64,000 nucleotides of DNA from Phlyctochytrium arcticum (Eukaryota; Chytridiomycota; Chytridiomycetes; Chytridiales; Chytridiaceae), in the NCBI GenBank assembly GCA_025602905.1, contig JAHLKI010000032.1:62001-126000 (forward strand), given 5' to 3'. Below, piece by piece: positions 1-10,045 of the stretch; position 1 is the first letter of the stretch, and the number at the start of each line of letters is the position of its first letter. The notes beneath the pieces were generated by a model. It did not search any database, was not told the DNA's origin, and was given only the letters and a program-made list of their open reading frames with translations. The translations under genes and the position numbers were made by a program.

Positions 1-6
1 ACTCAC

Positions 7-1080
7 CATGTCGATGTCCCAGCCTTAACTCGCCTTTCCAGCTCCTCGTCGGAGTCTCGCTCAACAGCGATGCTCCTTCTTGGTCGGATTGTTGTTTTGG
101 GGGGCACGGGCTTGACGGGTTTTGAAGAGGTAAAAGGACGTCGGACATTATCGGCCGGTTCTTCAGTTGGACGTCGGGATTTTGCCGAGCTGGCAACGGT
201 AGGACGCGTCAGCCTCGAATTAGAAAAATCCCGGCGAGCGATTTTCTTTGGAGGGTCATCGCAACTATTTTCTACTCTTGACGGTTCGCCAATTATGCTT
301 TTTCGTAGAGGCCTTTTCTGACCGATTTGTGGGGATATCACGCGGGAGAGAGATCCAAGTGTAGTTTTTGGAGCACTTGGGACGCGCAAGGGGATTTTCG
401 AGGGACTGGCCGGCACCAGTTCTGCAGGTGTATTTGGGACATGTGCTGTAGTGGCATTGGATAGTGCTCTATCTGACGGAGATCTCCGAGTTTTCGGACC
501 CAAAGAAGACAAGCGATCGTTTAGCTGTTTCTGAACAGCAGAGGAGATCCCGTTTACATTGGCTAAGAAATGACGTTTAGTAGCAGTTATGAAAGTCTTT
601 GAAAGCGGTTAATCCTACATAATGTCGTGCTTTGAGCGACTCTGAGTGCAGGCTTCATGGGTTTCGTGGCAGATCTAAATGAGTGCAATCGTGAGCGCCG
701 TGTAAAAGTGGCTTCGTTTCGTTTTGCTCCGCCGTACTTTCTCTCCAGATCCCGTTTGCGTTGAAATGCCTCCAGCTGTATTCGGAGGTCATGTTGTTGT
801 TTATTATGATCATTGACGGTCATGTTTGACCGTGAATGCTTCGCCGATCTGGGGGAAGCGTCGAGCGCGTCGGAACGTCGGACACTCTTCTAACGCCAAA
901 ATGTGGCTTTGCCACCGAACTCTGCAAAAACTCCGACTCAAAAGAGCGTAGAAGAGCGTCGTTGATGTCGCTCAGAGGCATGTTCAGTTGACCTTTCCCA
1001 AGATCCTTTGTGCTCATCAACCAGCTGGCCCCATCAAGCATAAAGTACTCATCACCCATCCCATTTCCAAAAGTAGTCAC
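7..1080 (-). CDS. partial basic, disordered protein of unknown function
   Basis: I do not recognise this gene. The last visible exon is 7-562. It ends in a GTGAGT donor at 6-1, so the gene continues past the left edge. A 56-nt intron (563-618) with a TACTAAAC-like branch site and TTAG acceptor joins it in phase to an exon running from 619 up to about 889. That exon has a charged segment containing FQRKRDLERKYGG. A further open frame at 820-1080 (contains DEYFMLDGASWLMS) probably supplies the N-terminus, but I could not find a convincing splice between the two frames. The rest is Ser/Pro/Arg/Lys-rich and looks disordered, with many SP and PKK motifs, as in a nuclear or microtubule-associated protein. 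That role is inference only. Confidence 0.45.
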
Positions 1081-2672
1081 TTGTGAGGTTTACGCTGAGA
1101 TCGGTTGAGTCTCGTCCACAGACAACTGGCCGTTCTTCCCAAATCTGCCCGTCTATCACATGTAGGGCCGAATCAGGCTTCGATGGAGTCTACAACTCAT
1201 CACCTCTATCAATTGGTCTGGTGGCGGCGGGGCGAACTGACGGACGGCTGTACTGTCACCGGACAAAATGACAACATGGACACCGAACGTCAGCCGAAGA
1301 AACCTGTTGAAGAAACAACTAACATGAAGTTGAGGGGTGACGGCAAAATTCATTCAAAGTCGTACAACTCCTGATGGAAAGTTGATGAATTTCGTATAGT
1401 CAATGCCAACAACGAGTGCCTTGCTGAGAGATCCAGGGATGAACAAATGCCCATGTTTTTAGTACTTTGCGATGTTCATTGCAACTGCAGTGGTCCGACA
1501 TTTCCTTATGTCATTTATGAGTAACCTCTTATACGAAACGACATATTAAAAGGTTCTTGACAAGCTAAAGCAAATCTGGAGGGAGTCTAGCTGCGCGTAA
1601 CCCCACTGGCCAAGTGCAACCCCGAGTGGCAAACTCAGCCCTCCTCCAACTTGTTCTAGTTTGTTCCATCCCGTACCCGCTATTGGCATCTCACTCTCCT
1701 TCCCATACCTCGCAAAAGGTTGTCGTGCAACCCTCCGGCGCTATGTGCCATACATCTCATTCCATCGGCCCTACCGTAACCTACGCACCGGCCTGAATTT
1801 GGTTTCCAAAGTTAGACATAGAATATCAGGAGAATTTATCACCGCCACTCCAGACACAATGCCTACATTGCATGTATAAGGGGTTCCAATGACCCCAAAA
1901 ACAACTTGATACGGACCTTTAGCTCAAAAACTCATGCGTGAGCCCTAATCGTCCTTTTTCGGCCGTGGGAATCTGTTGAGAAATGTCCGTCCAGCGGCTT
2001 ATTTGTATCATACACATTAGGCCCACGCTCTCCACCCCCATCCTCAACATTATCTACAAAGTCCTTGATCTTTCGTACATAGCATTCAAGAGGTTCGTGG
2101 CGAAATTGGCGCTGAAAACATGGTTCGCGAACTTTAATACGCCTCCCTTCCCTTCCCTTTTGCCGAGCTGAACAACTTTTTGCCCATACCAAAACTCGTC
2201 AATGCTTTCATAAATGTACGTCTTATACCTACCCGCATGATGGCCCCTCTGTATGCGCTGAACGAAATCTCCCCCGAGTCTCCTGTTCGTTTGCACCTCC
2301 TGGCGATCATCTAAATTTTTGCAATGCCATTCTCACAGGCACCCGACCTGGATTTATTAGAAACAGGCAGTGAACCATCAAATTCGCCCTGTAGGCCCAG
2401 CGTTTGCAGAAAAGCGTGTTATCTGCTCTTTTGTTTAAGAAAAATCCACCTCCAAAATCATCAGCTGCGCAGAGCTGCGCGTGGCTGCGCCGTAAGATGG
2501 AAATGTCGAAAGTGGTTGAAAAGTTGCCCCAGAAGCTTTCCAGTATGAAGACCAAATATTCAAAATTATAGAGAAGAAAAACTCTGATTTTGCTATATAA
2601 AATGTATCGTAATCGAATCGGAGATACAACCAAGTTGCGGAAAGGCGCAGGGCCTAAACTAGTCATCACAAA
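1081..2672. other. stretch without a confident gene
   Basis: Only short ORFs are present. On the minus strand a candidate two-exon gene begins at ATG 2310, with a GTAGGT donor near 2238 and a TTCAG acceptor near 2172. Two frames look equally plausible after the junction and neither matches a family I know, so it is not called. Around 2427-2500 there is a GC-rich patch with repeated CTGCGC motifs. Nothing else stands out. Confidence 0.4.
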
Positions 2673-3404
2673 CTAGTCAACTTCCCAGTCTGCCCCACCT
2701 CCGGATGTCCAACGCGTAGCAGGAGCATTCGATGAGCGTGTTGCTACGGCCTCCGCATTCTGCCGAGCATTTCTCTCACGTGCGGCAAGGAATACGTTGC
2801 CAACCCCTCCATCATCTTCATCCTCAAAATCATCGTAGGTTTCAACTCTTGCTGGCAAAACACTTCGGGTTGGGTGGGAGATATATCGACTCATTGTGGT
2901 GGTGGGGATGACCGGGATCTGACTAGCTACTGTCCCAAACTCCACAGCTCTCCCTCTAACGTTACTATGACCTGCTCCCCCGTTTATTCGCCGACCGGTC
3001 CTCAGCTGCAGCATTGTTCCAGCAAAACCACACAGAATCTCTTCATCGCTCCACGGACCGTGATCGCTATGCGTGGGAGATGGTGCCTGTTGCGTCTGCT
3101 CACTCGAAGTGGGCCGGCGGGGCAAATCAAACCACTCCTTTTCTTGTGGTCCTAAACTGTTCCAAATCACTTGGATGAGCGCTTCCTTGGCGGGGGCACT
3201 CATCGACTCCAATAACCGATCAAAAAACTGTTTTGTCTCCCGGGGTGAAAAGAATCCGAATAACTCTAGCGCAGCATCGATTGTTGTCGGACTTCGGCGC
3301 ATTGCTGGGGGCCGATCAGCGTCGTCAGACCCATACGGACATGGCCTGCCCATATGTGCACCGCTGCTTGATGGCCTTGGCTCTTGGTAAACTGGTAGAC
3401 CCAT
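2673..3404 (-). CDS. hypothetical protein, single exon, 243 aa
   Basis: An uninterrupted ORF of 243 codons ending in TAG, with an ATG at 3404 and no sign of introns. Residues ~38-95 look helical and amphipathic (contains FFSPRETKQFFDRLLESM). The rest is low in complexity, with an acidic run (DDFEDEDDGG) near residue 195 and a Ser/Thr-rich C-terminus. No domain is recognisable. Codon use and length make a real gene likely. It has no signal peptide or membrane segment, so a nuclear or cytosolic product is the simplest guess. Orientation is divergent from the RGS gene at 3935. Confidence 0.5.
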   Translation of the reverse strand: MGLPVYQEPRPSSSGAHMGRPCPYGSDDADRPPAMRRSPTTIDAALELFGFFSPRETKQFFDRLLESMSAPAKEALIQVIWNSLGPQEKEWFDLPRRPTSSEQTQQAPSPTHSDHGPWSDEEILCGFAGTMLQLRTGRRINGGAGHSNVRGRAVEFGTVASQIPVIPTTTMSRYISHPTRSVLPARVETYDDFEDEDDGGVGNVFLAARERNARQNAEAVATRSSNAPATRWTSGGGADWEVD

Positions 3405-3934
3405 TGGACGTTTCGGGTTGACGTTCTACCCAGAAAAAATCTCAAATATGTAGTGCTTTTCTGGATTTAAGGAATGAGAAACGCTGCTCAAATATGCAGT
3501 CTTTTCCAGACTTTAGGAATGAGATCATGGCCGCTTCTATTTTTGGAAGGTTACGGCATGAAAATCTATAATTAGTACCGGTCTATAACTTGAGAGTTGG
3601 TGAAAGTCTATATGAGATGTTCGAGGACCCTGAAGAAGCTAATCGTATTTCCAAAAGTAATTTAGAATGGCGGGCTCGATAAATCCGCCCACCAAGGATG
3701 TTCTCACCCCAATTACTCATGTTTACTTTCCCCAGTACCCTTACCCGCCCTTAACAGAAATAAGGGACATTACTCTGTTTTGCCAATCACTGGGTCTAAA
3801 CAGGCGTGGCAGTGACAAAAATGCCAAATAATTACCACCTAGGCAATTAAATTACATTATTTTTTTCTCCGTAACCAAACTTTAGTTAAGTCTTTCTTTC
3901 CTGCTTATTCTGAAGTTTCTTCATCGCAACAGCA
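3405..3934. other. intergenic, divergent promoter region
   Basis: This lies between the hypothetical gene (-) and the RGS gene (+). It contains the 46-bp tandem duplication and an AT-rich stretch (3835-3865) just before the RGS gene. No TATA box is obvious. Confidence 0.5.
3441..3531. repeat. tandem duplication, 2 x ~46 bp
   Basis: Two adjacent copies begin with CTCAAATATG at 3441 and 3487 and end in GGAATGAGA. They differ by a few substitutions and a one-base length change. They lie in the intergenic space upstream of both flanking genes. Confidence 0.8.
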
Positions 3935-6502
3935 ATGGCTGCAAACTCGCCCACGCCAGAAGAGCTGGCTTTGGATGCCGCTTGGCGAATGAATATTATC
4001 CTATCAACGAGGAACGTTTACATTGGAATTTTCGTTGTGTATTTGACTTTTGTGATCACAACTGCGGGATGGTTTGTATGGCGTACCAGGGTCGATCAAG
4101 CTTTGGCAAAGGTGAGCGTCAACCCCAATGGTTCATAAGTGGCGTGTACTGAACTATGTTGTCTTTCATTTTCCCCCTCTCCTAGAGATCTGTATTTTTA
4201 ACCCTTTTGGGATTCTTTGGCAATCTGTTTATTTCCATCCCAAGTCTCTTGCTTCAAGCCATGCGCTTCCCATGCGTCTTTATTCTCTGGGGAATGTATC
4301 TTGGCGTGACGCTGACAGTCTTTTCGCTATCGGCCCGTGCATGGCGACTCCGATATCTGTTCCGATCCAATCAACGAAAGTTGACCCGCGTAAAGGACGG
4401 AGCTGTCAACGACGAGCGAGGAAAAATCATAATTACGAAAACGGCTCACATTGCCCCACCAGCCGATCGATATGCTCACACGCATCAGCCGGACAATAGT
4501 CAAGCTCGCGATGCCGAGTTGGGAGGAGTATGGGCGGAGAGCGGTGCTGGTCTCGCTGCCACAAATATAGCCGCCGTGCCGCTTGGCGCAGTCTCTAGTA
4601 TGGCTCTCAATTCAATGGTTGGGGGATCCACACTTGGAGGCTCTACCGTGGCCGGATCAGTGTTCGGTGGCTCATCGCTACTGTCTCCAAATAGGATTCT
4701 AAGTACCGCTGATGTCAGTAACTATGGTCTGAAAGGCAAGGTCGGCAGCATGTGGTCAACCTTGACGGCGTCAACGGCTGCGCTATCCCGGTCACATTTC
4801 GGATTAAACAATGCAATGTCCCATCCTGCAATTCCTTCCATAAACATTGAGAATGGGGATGGTACCATCATGAGAGATGAACCCCTGCCATGGACGCCGG
4901 GTGACCTTCCAGGATCCGGAAAGAAGCGAAGATCGAGCTTTCCGAGGTTTCTGGGGACTTGGACCGGCCGTGGCAGGTCCAACACCCCCAAAAGCCAGAG
5001 CGGGGTAAAATCTGATGACGAACCCAATCAGCGACTGGCGTACATCTTGATCGCAGTCATGATTGTGGTGATTGCGTACTTGACGGTGGTCACGATATTC
5101 TCGAAGCCATTTTCGGTCGCTCCCTTCCAGTACGAATGTACCATGGCTGCGTGGGAAATGATTCCGGTGCTCGCAACCATGGTCGGCTTTTTCATGCTAG
5201 CTTGCCCTGCATTATGCTGGTGGCTCTGGAAAGACAATGATACCTATGGCATTCGCCGTGATTTGATTGCCTTTGCGATATCCGGCACGTTTGTGGCTGT
5301 CATGTAAGTATTTTTGAGTGTTCCTGAACCCGAGTAGTGAGTGACCTGTGTGGTGCTGTTGTAGGTACGGTATCGAACAGACAATGTTCCCGTCGGGGCG
5401 CAACTATGGCGAAACACCCCTGCGATTATACTTTGCCGCGTCAAACTGGCCGGTACTTGGAGTAGCTGTGGGACACATAACGTCCATCTTTTTACCCCTT
5501 TTGCGTTCCTACGACTGTGACCCGCTAGCATTCATCGGACGATATTTCCAGCGCCTGTATCGAGCACCCTCGCGTGAGTCAAACAATGAATCTGATGCCA
5601 GCAACGAGAAGCTGGACGGTCCGGTCCGTCGCAAACCGGCCAAGAAGCCGACTGCGCGAGCCAAAAAGATGGCGAATGCGACACCAGGCACCTGGGCATT
5701 GTTTGCCAGTGTATTAGATGACCCTGAAAGTTTTGAGGCATTCACCGATTTTTCCGCGCGCGATTTTGCCGCCGAGAACCCCTTATTTTATCAAGAATAC
5801 CGAGCGCTCATGGAAAAAGTACGTGTTGCGCAGTCGCCCTCCCCGGGCGAAGGACGGCTTCTGCAAGGGATTACCACTGGGGTTGCTGAAGAGCCACCGG
5901 CACCGGCTCTACAAAGAGAACCGTCCAGTTCTCAAACCCCGGGTCGGGTGCCCAAAAGCCTTTTCCAGACCTCGACCAGTAAACTCGACATGTCGGACAA
6001 ATACCCCGTTTTCGATTTCACCACTCGACCTGAGAGAACTTGGAAGGATAAGGTGATTGCTCGGATGCGAAATCCTTTAACGGGAGGAGGTCTAGCCCAA
6101 TCGTCCCGCGTGGGGTCGCTGTTTGGCATCCATTCCCGATCCCAACCCATTCTGGCCCCACCTCCCGTCGCCATCTCTGAAGGTGGACTCTTAATTCCGC
6201 CTCATCTGAAAGAAGAGTTTCGCGCATTTCATCGGACATTTATCGCTGAAGGTGCTCCTCTGGCCGTAAACCTTCCTGAACGCATGGTCGAAGAGATCAC
6301 AAAGCAGGTGGGCGATGGCTCGCGCGTCCTGCCCCTCGTAAGTGTATTTGATGAAGCGAGGACCGAGGTTCTGAATGCCATGTACGACGTATTCCCTCGG
6401 TTTCTCGAGGTCGAGCGGGATGGCGTTATTAAAAAGTTGCTGAGGAGCGCGGCAAAGTCCAAGGGAGGCCGGCGCGGAACCAAGGACACGCTTGCTACGT
6501 AG
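3935..6502 (+). CDS. seven-TM regulator of G-protein signalling
   Basis: Predicted plasma-membrane protein of 810 aa that would accelerate GTP hydrolysis on a G-alpha subunit. Exons are 3935-4111, 4186-5303 and 5365-6502; the joins keep phase and the ATG at 3935 is the first in frame. Three TM segments occupy residues ~25-110. A ~200-residue Gly/Ser-rich loop follows, then four more TMs (~350-480). The C-terminal RGS box is split. The first half, with LFASVLDDPESFEAFTDF, is at ~540-580, and the second half, with EEFRAFHRTFIAEG and NLP, is at ~707-790. About 125 disordered residues separate them. 7TM plus RGS resembles plant AtRGS1 and proteins of early-diverging fungi. Ligand and G-alpha partner are unknown. 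The architecture is clear; catalytic activity of the split box is inferred. Confidence 0.82.
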
Positions 6503-7013
6503 TATGGGCGGGCACACAAAAAAAAAACGAGCGCTCTCACGTTACTTATACTCGAGTTTATGTACACTATTTGTAAAATGAATGATACCATGGTCCAATA
6601 AATTTGGCGGGAAATCACCCTTACCATGGAGCTAAAATCCAAGTATAAATGCGCGCGCGATTGAGATGGCGGGCATTTCTTAGTTACGATTGATCGAAAT
6701 AAGAGCCTTGGTATAGGTCAACACCGGATGCCGAGGTACTGCTGGAGGTACTGATGCTACTGTACTCGAGTACGTAAATAAATGTACTCTCCACACTGAG
6801 TTTTGGAGGCTTGCACGAGCCAAAATGAGTAATGGTCCTGGGAAAAAGGGTCCCCACGTGGAGATTCTAAAACCATTTTTACGTCTGACACTCCACAAGT
6901 TTTGTCAGTCTCGGTAAATAGGAGGGGTTAGATTGAGATTTCCCCTTCGCTCAAGTTGGATGCAACAAACCTACTCAATTTGAGAAACATCCCAACCTAG
7001 AAACTTTCGAATC
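6503..7013. other. intergenic
   Basis: 3' flank of the RGS gene (poly-A run at 6517-6527) and 5' flank of the next gene. It contains several TACTCGAGT-type palindromes (for example 6772-6780). Nothing else is seen. Confidence 0.5.
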
Positions 7014-7699
7014 ATGTCGTACGCATATACATCAGGCCATCTGTATGCCCGCCAAGCTGGTGGGATGCCAGGTCTGGGCCGCTTTATCAATGGACAGACT
7101 GAATGTACGTATCTCTTGTTTCTGCAAGACCATGTCGTTAACTTTTTATGCATATATTAGCGGTCTGGGTTGCTGTCTTTTGCGCATTCATCCTGTGGTT
7201 GGTAGGAATGCTGCTCGCGCCGATGCTGCACTATTTTGGTAAAGACAAGCAAGGCAGCAAGTATGGAGGAGTGGTAAGTTTGTATTTCTCAGCTTTGTTG
7301 TTCTACTGAGTATTTGACGAATGTTCCATTTTGCATTTTGTTTTGTCGAAGTCGGGAAAGGCCAACCGTTTTGCCCGCGCGGCCCGTGATTCCTTTCTCA
7401 TCTTGCTGGCTACAACAGTCGCCAACATGGCTGGACACGGCGTGTATACGGTCAGTTGTGATCTTTCCAAAAACCCATTTCTTTTTCCAAAAGACTAAAA
7501 CGAAAAAAAAAATTTCTTTACGTACACACAGCCAGTCATTGTGTTGACCTGGGTTGCGGCACTCCTTTTGCTCATCTGGATCTTGACCCAAACCTTTTTG
7601 CCTCAGCTGTGGTGGCTCGAAATGGTGGTTTTCCTGCCCATTACTGCCGTCCAAATAGCCAACTTTGCCCTGGCTTTTAAGAATTCCCCTATCGGTTAG
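7014..7699 (+). CDS. small four-TM membrane protein, unknown function
   Basis: Four exons (7014-7104, 7161-7273, 7352-7450, 7532-7699) join in phase to 156 aa. All three introns have canonical donors (GTACGT, GTAAGT, GTCAGT) and pyrimidine- or AT-rich 3' ends. The N-terminus (~30 aa) is soluble and Gly-rich. Hydrophobic segments follow at ~31-52, ~78-92, ~101-118 and ~124-146, with short charged loops containing FGKDKQGSKYGG. There is no signal peptide separate from TM1. I cannot name the family; the layout resembles small tetraspan proteins of fungi. Because no single exon makes an obvious ORF, automated callers may miss it. Confidence 0.68.
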
Positions 7700-8206
7700 A
7701 TAAAATCTCTTGTCGGGGGGCCTCATTTTGTTCTTTTGATGTTATATATAAATGTTATTCATTCTTGGCCGATATGTAACGGATCATTCCTTGTGAATTT
7801 GCAAGCTACCGGAGCTACCACCTTCGATTGATCTGTCCGCGCTCTTGAGAGTCTCATCCGAATGATAGTCCCCTTTGATGTATCTGCCAAGGTAAAGCCT
7901 GCAGTGAGCAGCGAATGGCCTCGCCAACTATGATGGAAATTGCGAAAGAGATGATGCTAGGAAATGTATGAAAATCGTGTAAAAAATCTATGTATATATG
8001 TAAAAGTTTATGGTAAAAAAGGCGACAAAATCTATATACATTCTATGTCACCATATATACAAGTAGTGTGTGTGTGTTCTTTGGTGTGTATCCCCAAGTC
8101 TCAACATTTTCGATTCATGTCGAGATCAGATGTGTAAGTGTTCGGTGTGTCATCGCAACAGGTTGACCGCAAAGTAGTGAACAGGGAGTTTGTTGAGCGA
8201 GTTTCT
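7700..8206. other. intergenic, convergent 3' flanks
   Basis: Lies between the tetraspan gene (+) and the small secreted peptide (-). It contains AT-rich sequence with repeated TATATA motifs (7983-8060) and a short GT run (8069-8077). No ORF worth calling. Confidence 0.5.
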
Positions 8207-8389
8207 CTAGTTGTCGTCCTCAGGAGCAGGGCGGATCCAAACGGGATTGGGTGTTTCGAGACCATAGACTGTAGCCCCCTCTAAATCCACACAGGGATTG
8301 TCACCAGAGTCTGAACACGGAAGGGGTGCCGTGGCAATGGGAGAGACGAGCAGGGCCAGTGCAACGAAGAGGATGCTCGGCAGACGCAT
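8207..8389 (-). CDS. small secreted peptide, 60 aa
   Basis: The ORF starts with a textbook signal peptide (MRLPSILFVALALLVSPIAT, cleavage likely near A20/A21). The remaining ~40-residue mature peptide holds two cysteines (near positions 25 and 33) and an acidic Pro-rich tail ending EDDN. It lacks a CaaX motif, so it is not a farnesylated pheromone. No KR/KEX repeat is visible, so it is not an alpha-factor-type precursor either. A TATA box lies about 75 bp upstream of the ATG, which supports real transcription. Function is unknown; secreted signal, toxin-like or wall peptides are all possible. The short length keeps confidence moderate. Confidence 0.5.
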   Translation of the reverse strand: MRLPSILFVALALLVSPIATAPLPCSDSGDNPCVDLEGATVYGLETPNPVWIRPAPEDDN

Positions 8390-8462
8390 ATGGGGTATGA
8401 ATATCGAGTGGATGTGATTTGATGAGTTTGGATGCGAGCGGGAGTTAGATACACGCCGAGTC

Positions 8463-8472
8463 TTTTATATAT
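8463..8472 (-). promoter_or_regulatory. TATA box of the small secreted peptide gene
   Basis: On the minus strand the sequence reads ATATATAAAA, about 75-80 nt upstream of the ATG at 8389. Confidence 0.6.
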
Positions 8473-9026
8473 GTTCAAAGATTTGCATCGGAATTGCTTT
8501 CATTGGTCATTTGAGAAACATTCCGTTTGCGCTTTGCTGAGGAAGAGGGAAACAGCCGCACACACACCGCAAGGCAAAGGACGCGCATGCAGCGCGTACA
8601 CCACCAAGCGCTGCGCAGCTTATGTTGCCGTTTAGGTTGTGTAACGTTCTTTGGGGTTACACATTTCATTTCCAGTTATGGCGCTTTTGCGCTTATACGA
8701 GAGTATGATGAGGATTAATTTCTGATTAATGTTCTTCAGGTTCTTCAAGCGGGGTGCGTGATCATTGCAGTTTGATGCCCCACTGACTATATGAATGACC
8801 CTGGGAATTGACATTAAACGTGCGAGCGTCGAAAGTTTTTCTTTTATAAAAATGGAAATATGAATGTATGTAGTTGGGAACAATAGATGATGGGGATAAA
8901 AATGGTAAAACAATGGTCCCGCATTGTAAAAAGGACCGTCGTTTTACCATCTTTACCCCCAATATAACCGTATATTCTTCAGATCTTACAATAAAGGTTC
9001 TTGTGCCGAGACATTCCTTGGTTGAT
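8473..9026. other. intergenic
   Basis: Promoter region of the secreted-peptide gene and 3' flank of the GNAT gene. It holds short ORFs on both strands without coding character. A GCGC-rich segment at 8580-8620 stands out in otherwise AT-rich sequence. Confidence 0.45.
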
Positions 9027-9719
9027 TCAAAAAAACTTCACAAAAGCCATGTACTCCTCACCGTCCTTGATAGTGCCAAGCTTCCAGGTATTCGGAACCT
9101 GAGCCACCACATTGGCCAAAACTTGGTCCACCCCCGTATGATCCACAAAAAATCCCGTGTCAATCTTGCAGCAGTGGTCGTCAAAGGATAGCTGACAATC
9201 TTGAACGTACGGAATCCCGCCGGCCTTTACGAGCGTCTGACCTCACTCTTTCACAAAGTCGACCGAGCTTCGCTGTTTCGTGGCGCGTTCCAGGGCTCGG
9301 ACTGCGTAGGGATGAGAACTGACCAGACCCGCACATACATCCTGTTTACTCAATGCCAGCGTCACCAAATGTGTGGCCACTTCCTTGTTTCTGTAGGCCG
9401 AGTGGACGACCAACTGGGTGATCCAGACCGCATATCCGCCAAGTTCAGGAACCGGAAAACGAACGGCAAATGCGTGGCCTATGAGTATATCGGCCTCATG
9501 GTCCTTGGCGACCACCAGAAAACAGTCGTCCTTGAAGAGGAAATCGGTTTTAAGTTTGGTGGGAGGAAGGGAAACGGGATGGCCGGGGCGGTATCCTCCT
9601 TTACCCCAGACTCCGTAGTTGGTGCGGAAAAGAGATGCGCATTCCTTCAGGAGTTCTTGGGTTACTTTTCGGGCTGCGACCTTGCGGTAGCTGATATCCT
9701 GGATTCCTTCGGGTAGCAT
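9027..9719 (-). CDS. GNAT-family N-acetyltransferase with an in-frame TGA
   Basis: Residues 1-158 have the acetyl-CoA fold: the beta4/motif A region holds VWITQLVVHSAYRNKEVATHL, and SSHPYAVRALERAT follows, as in a fungal GNAT family of ~230-280 aa. The frame meets TGA at 9243-9245. It then continues in the same frame for 71 more sense codons (TLVKAGGIPYVQDCQLSF and on) that look like the proper C-terminus of the family, ending at TGA 9027-9029. ATG 9719 is preferred over 9749 because the latter lies only 8 nt from the TATA box. The internal TGA could be a nonsense mutation, a sequencing error, programmed readthrough or a cryptic 39-nt intron (donor GTCGAC, no good branch site). Substrate unknown. 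Confidence 0.72.
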
Positions 9720-9755
9720 TTTTGAGTAGAAGGTGAAAGTCCAATACACTCACCC

Positions 9756-9763
9756 TATATATA
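9756..9763 (-). promoter_or_regulatory. TATA box of the GNAT gene
   Basis: TATATATA lies 37 nt upstream of ATG 9719. This spacing implies a very short leader and rules against ATG 9749. Confidence 0.55.
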
Positions 9764-10045
9764 CTCGAGTGTCGTCGTCGAGCTCGCCCCAAAGGAAGAC
9801 GCGCCCCAAAGACTTTTGGCGACTTGTTTGATCGGAGTTCACCGGATGTGGATAAGCGACCGGACCCGGGCTTACCCGAACCCATCAAGTTTGGGCAGTG
9901 CACGGTCAGTGTGGTGCAGAGTGTGGTGAGAGAAGCAAACTGCATGCAGATAAAAGAAGGTCCAAAATGTACGATTGGTATTCAGATATGTAAAAAAAAA
10001 GTATGTACTAGGAAAGAAAACTATGTATAACCTAAAACGTCTCTA

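Noticed and set aside
9243..9245. TGA reassigned as a sense codon in this genome
   Set aside because: MPS1 and TMEM18 end in TGA at sensible places, so the code is standard. The GNAT TGA needs a local explanation.
9201..9716. 171-codon plus-strand ORF
   Set aside because: Antisense shadow of the GNAT gene, which has clear family motifs.
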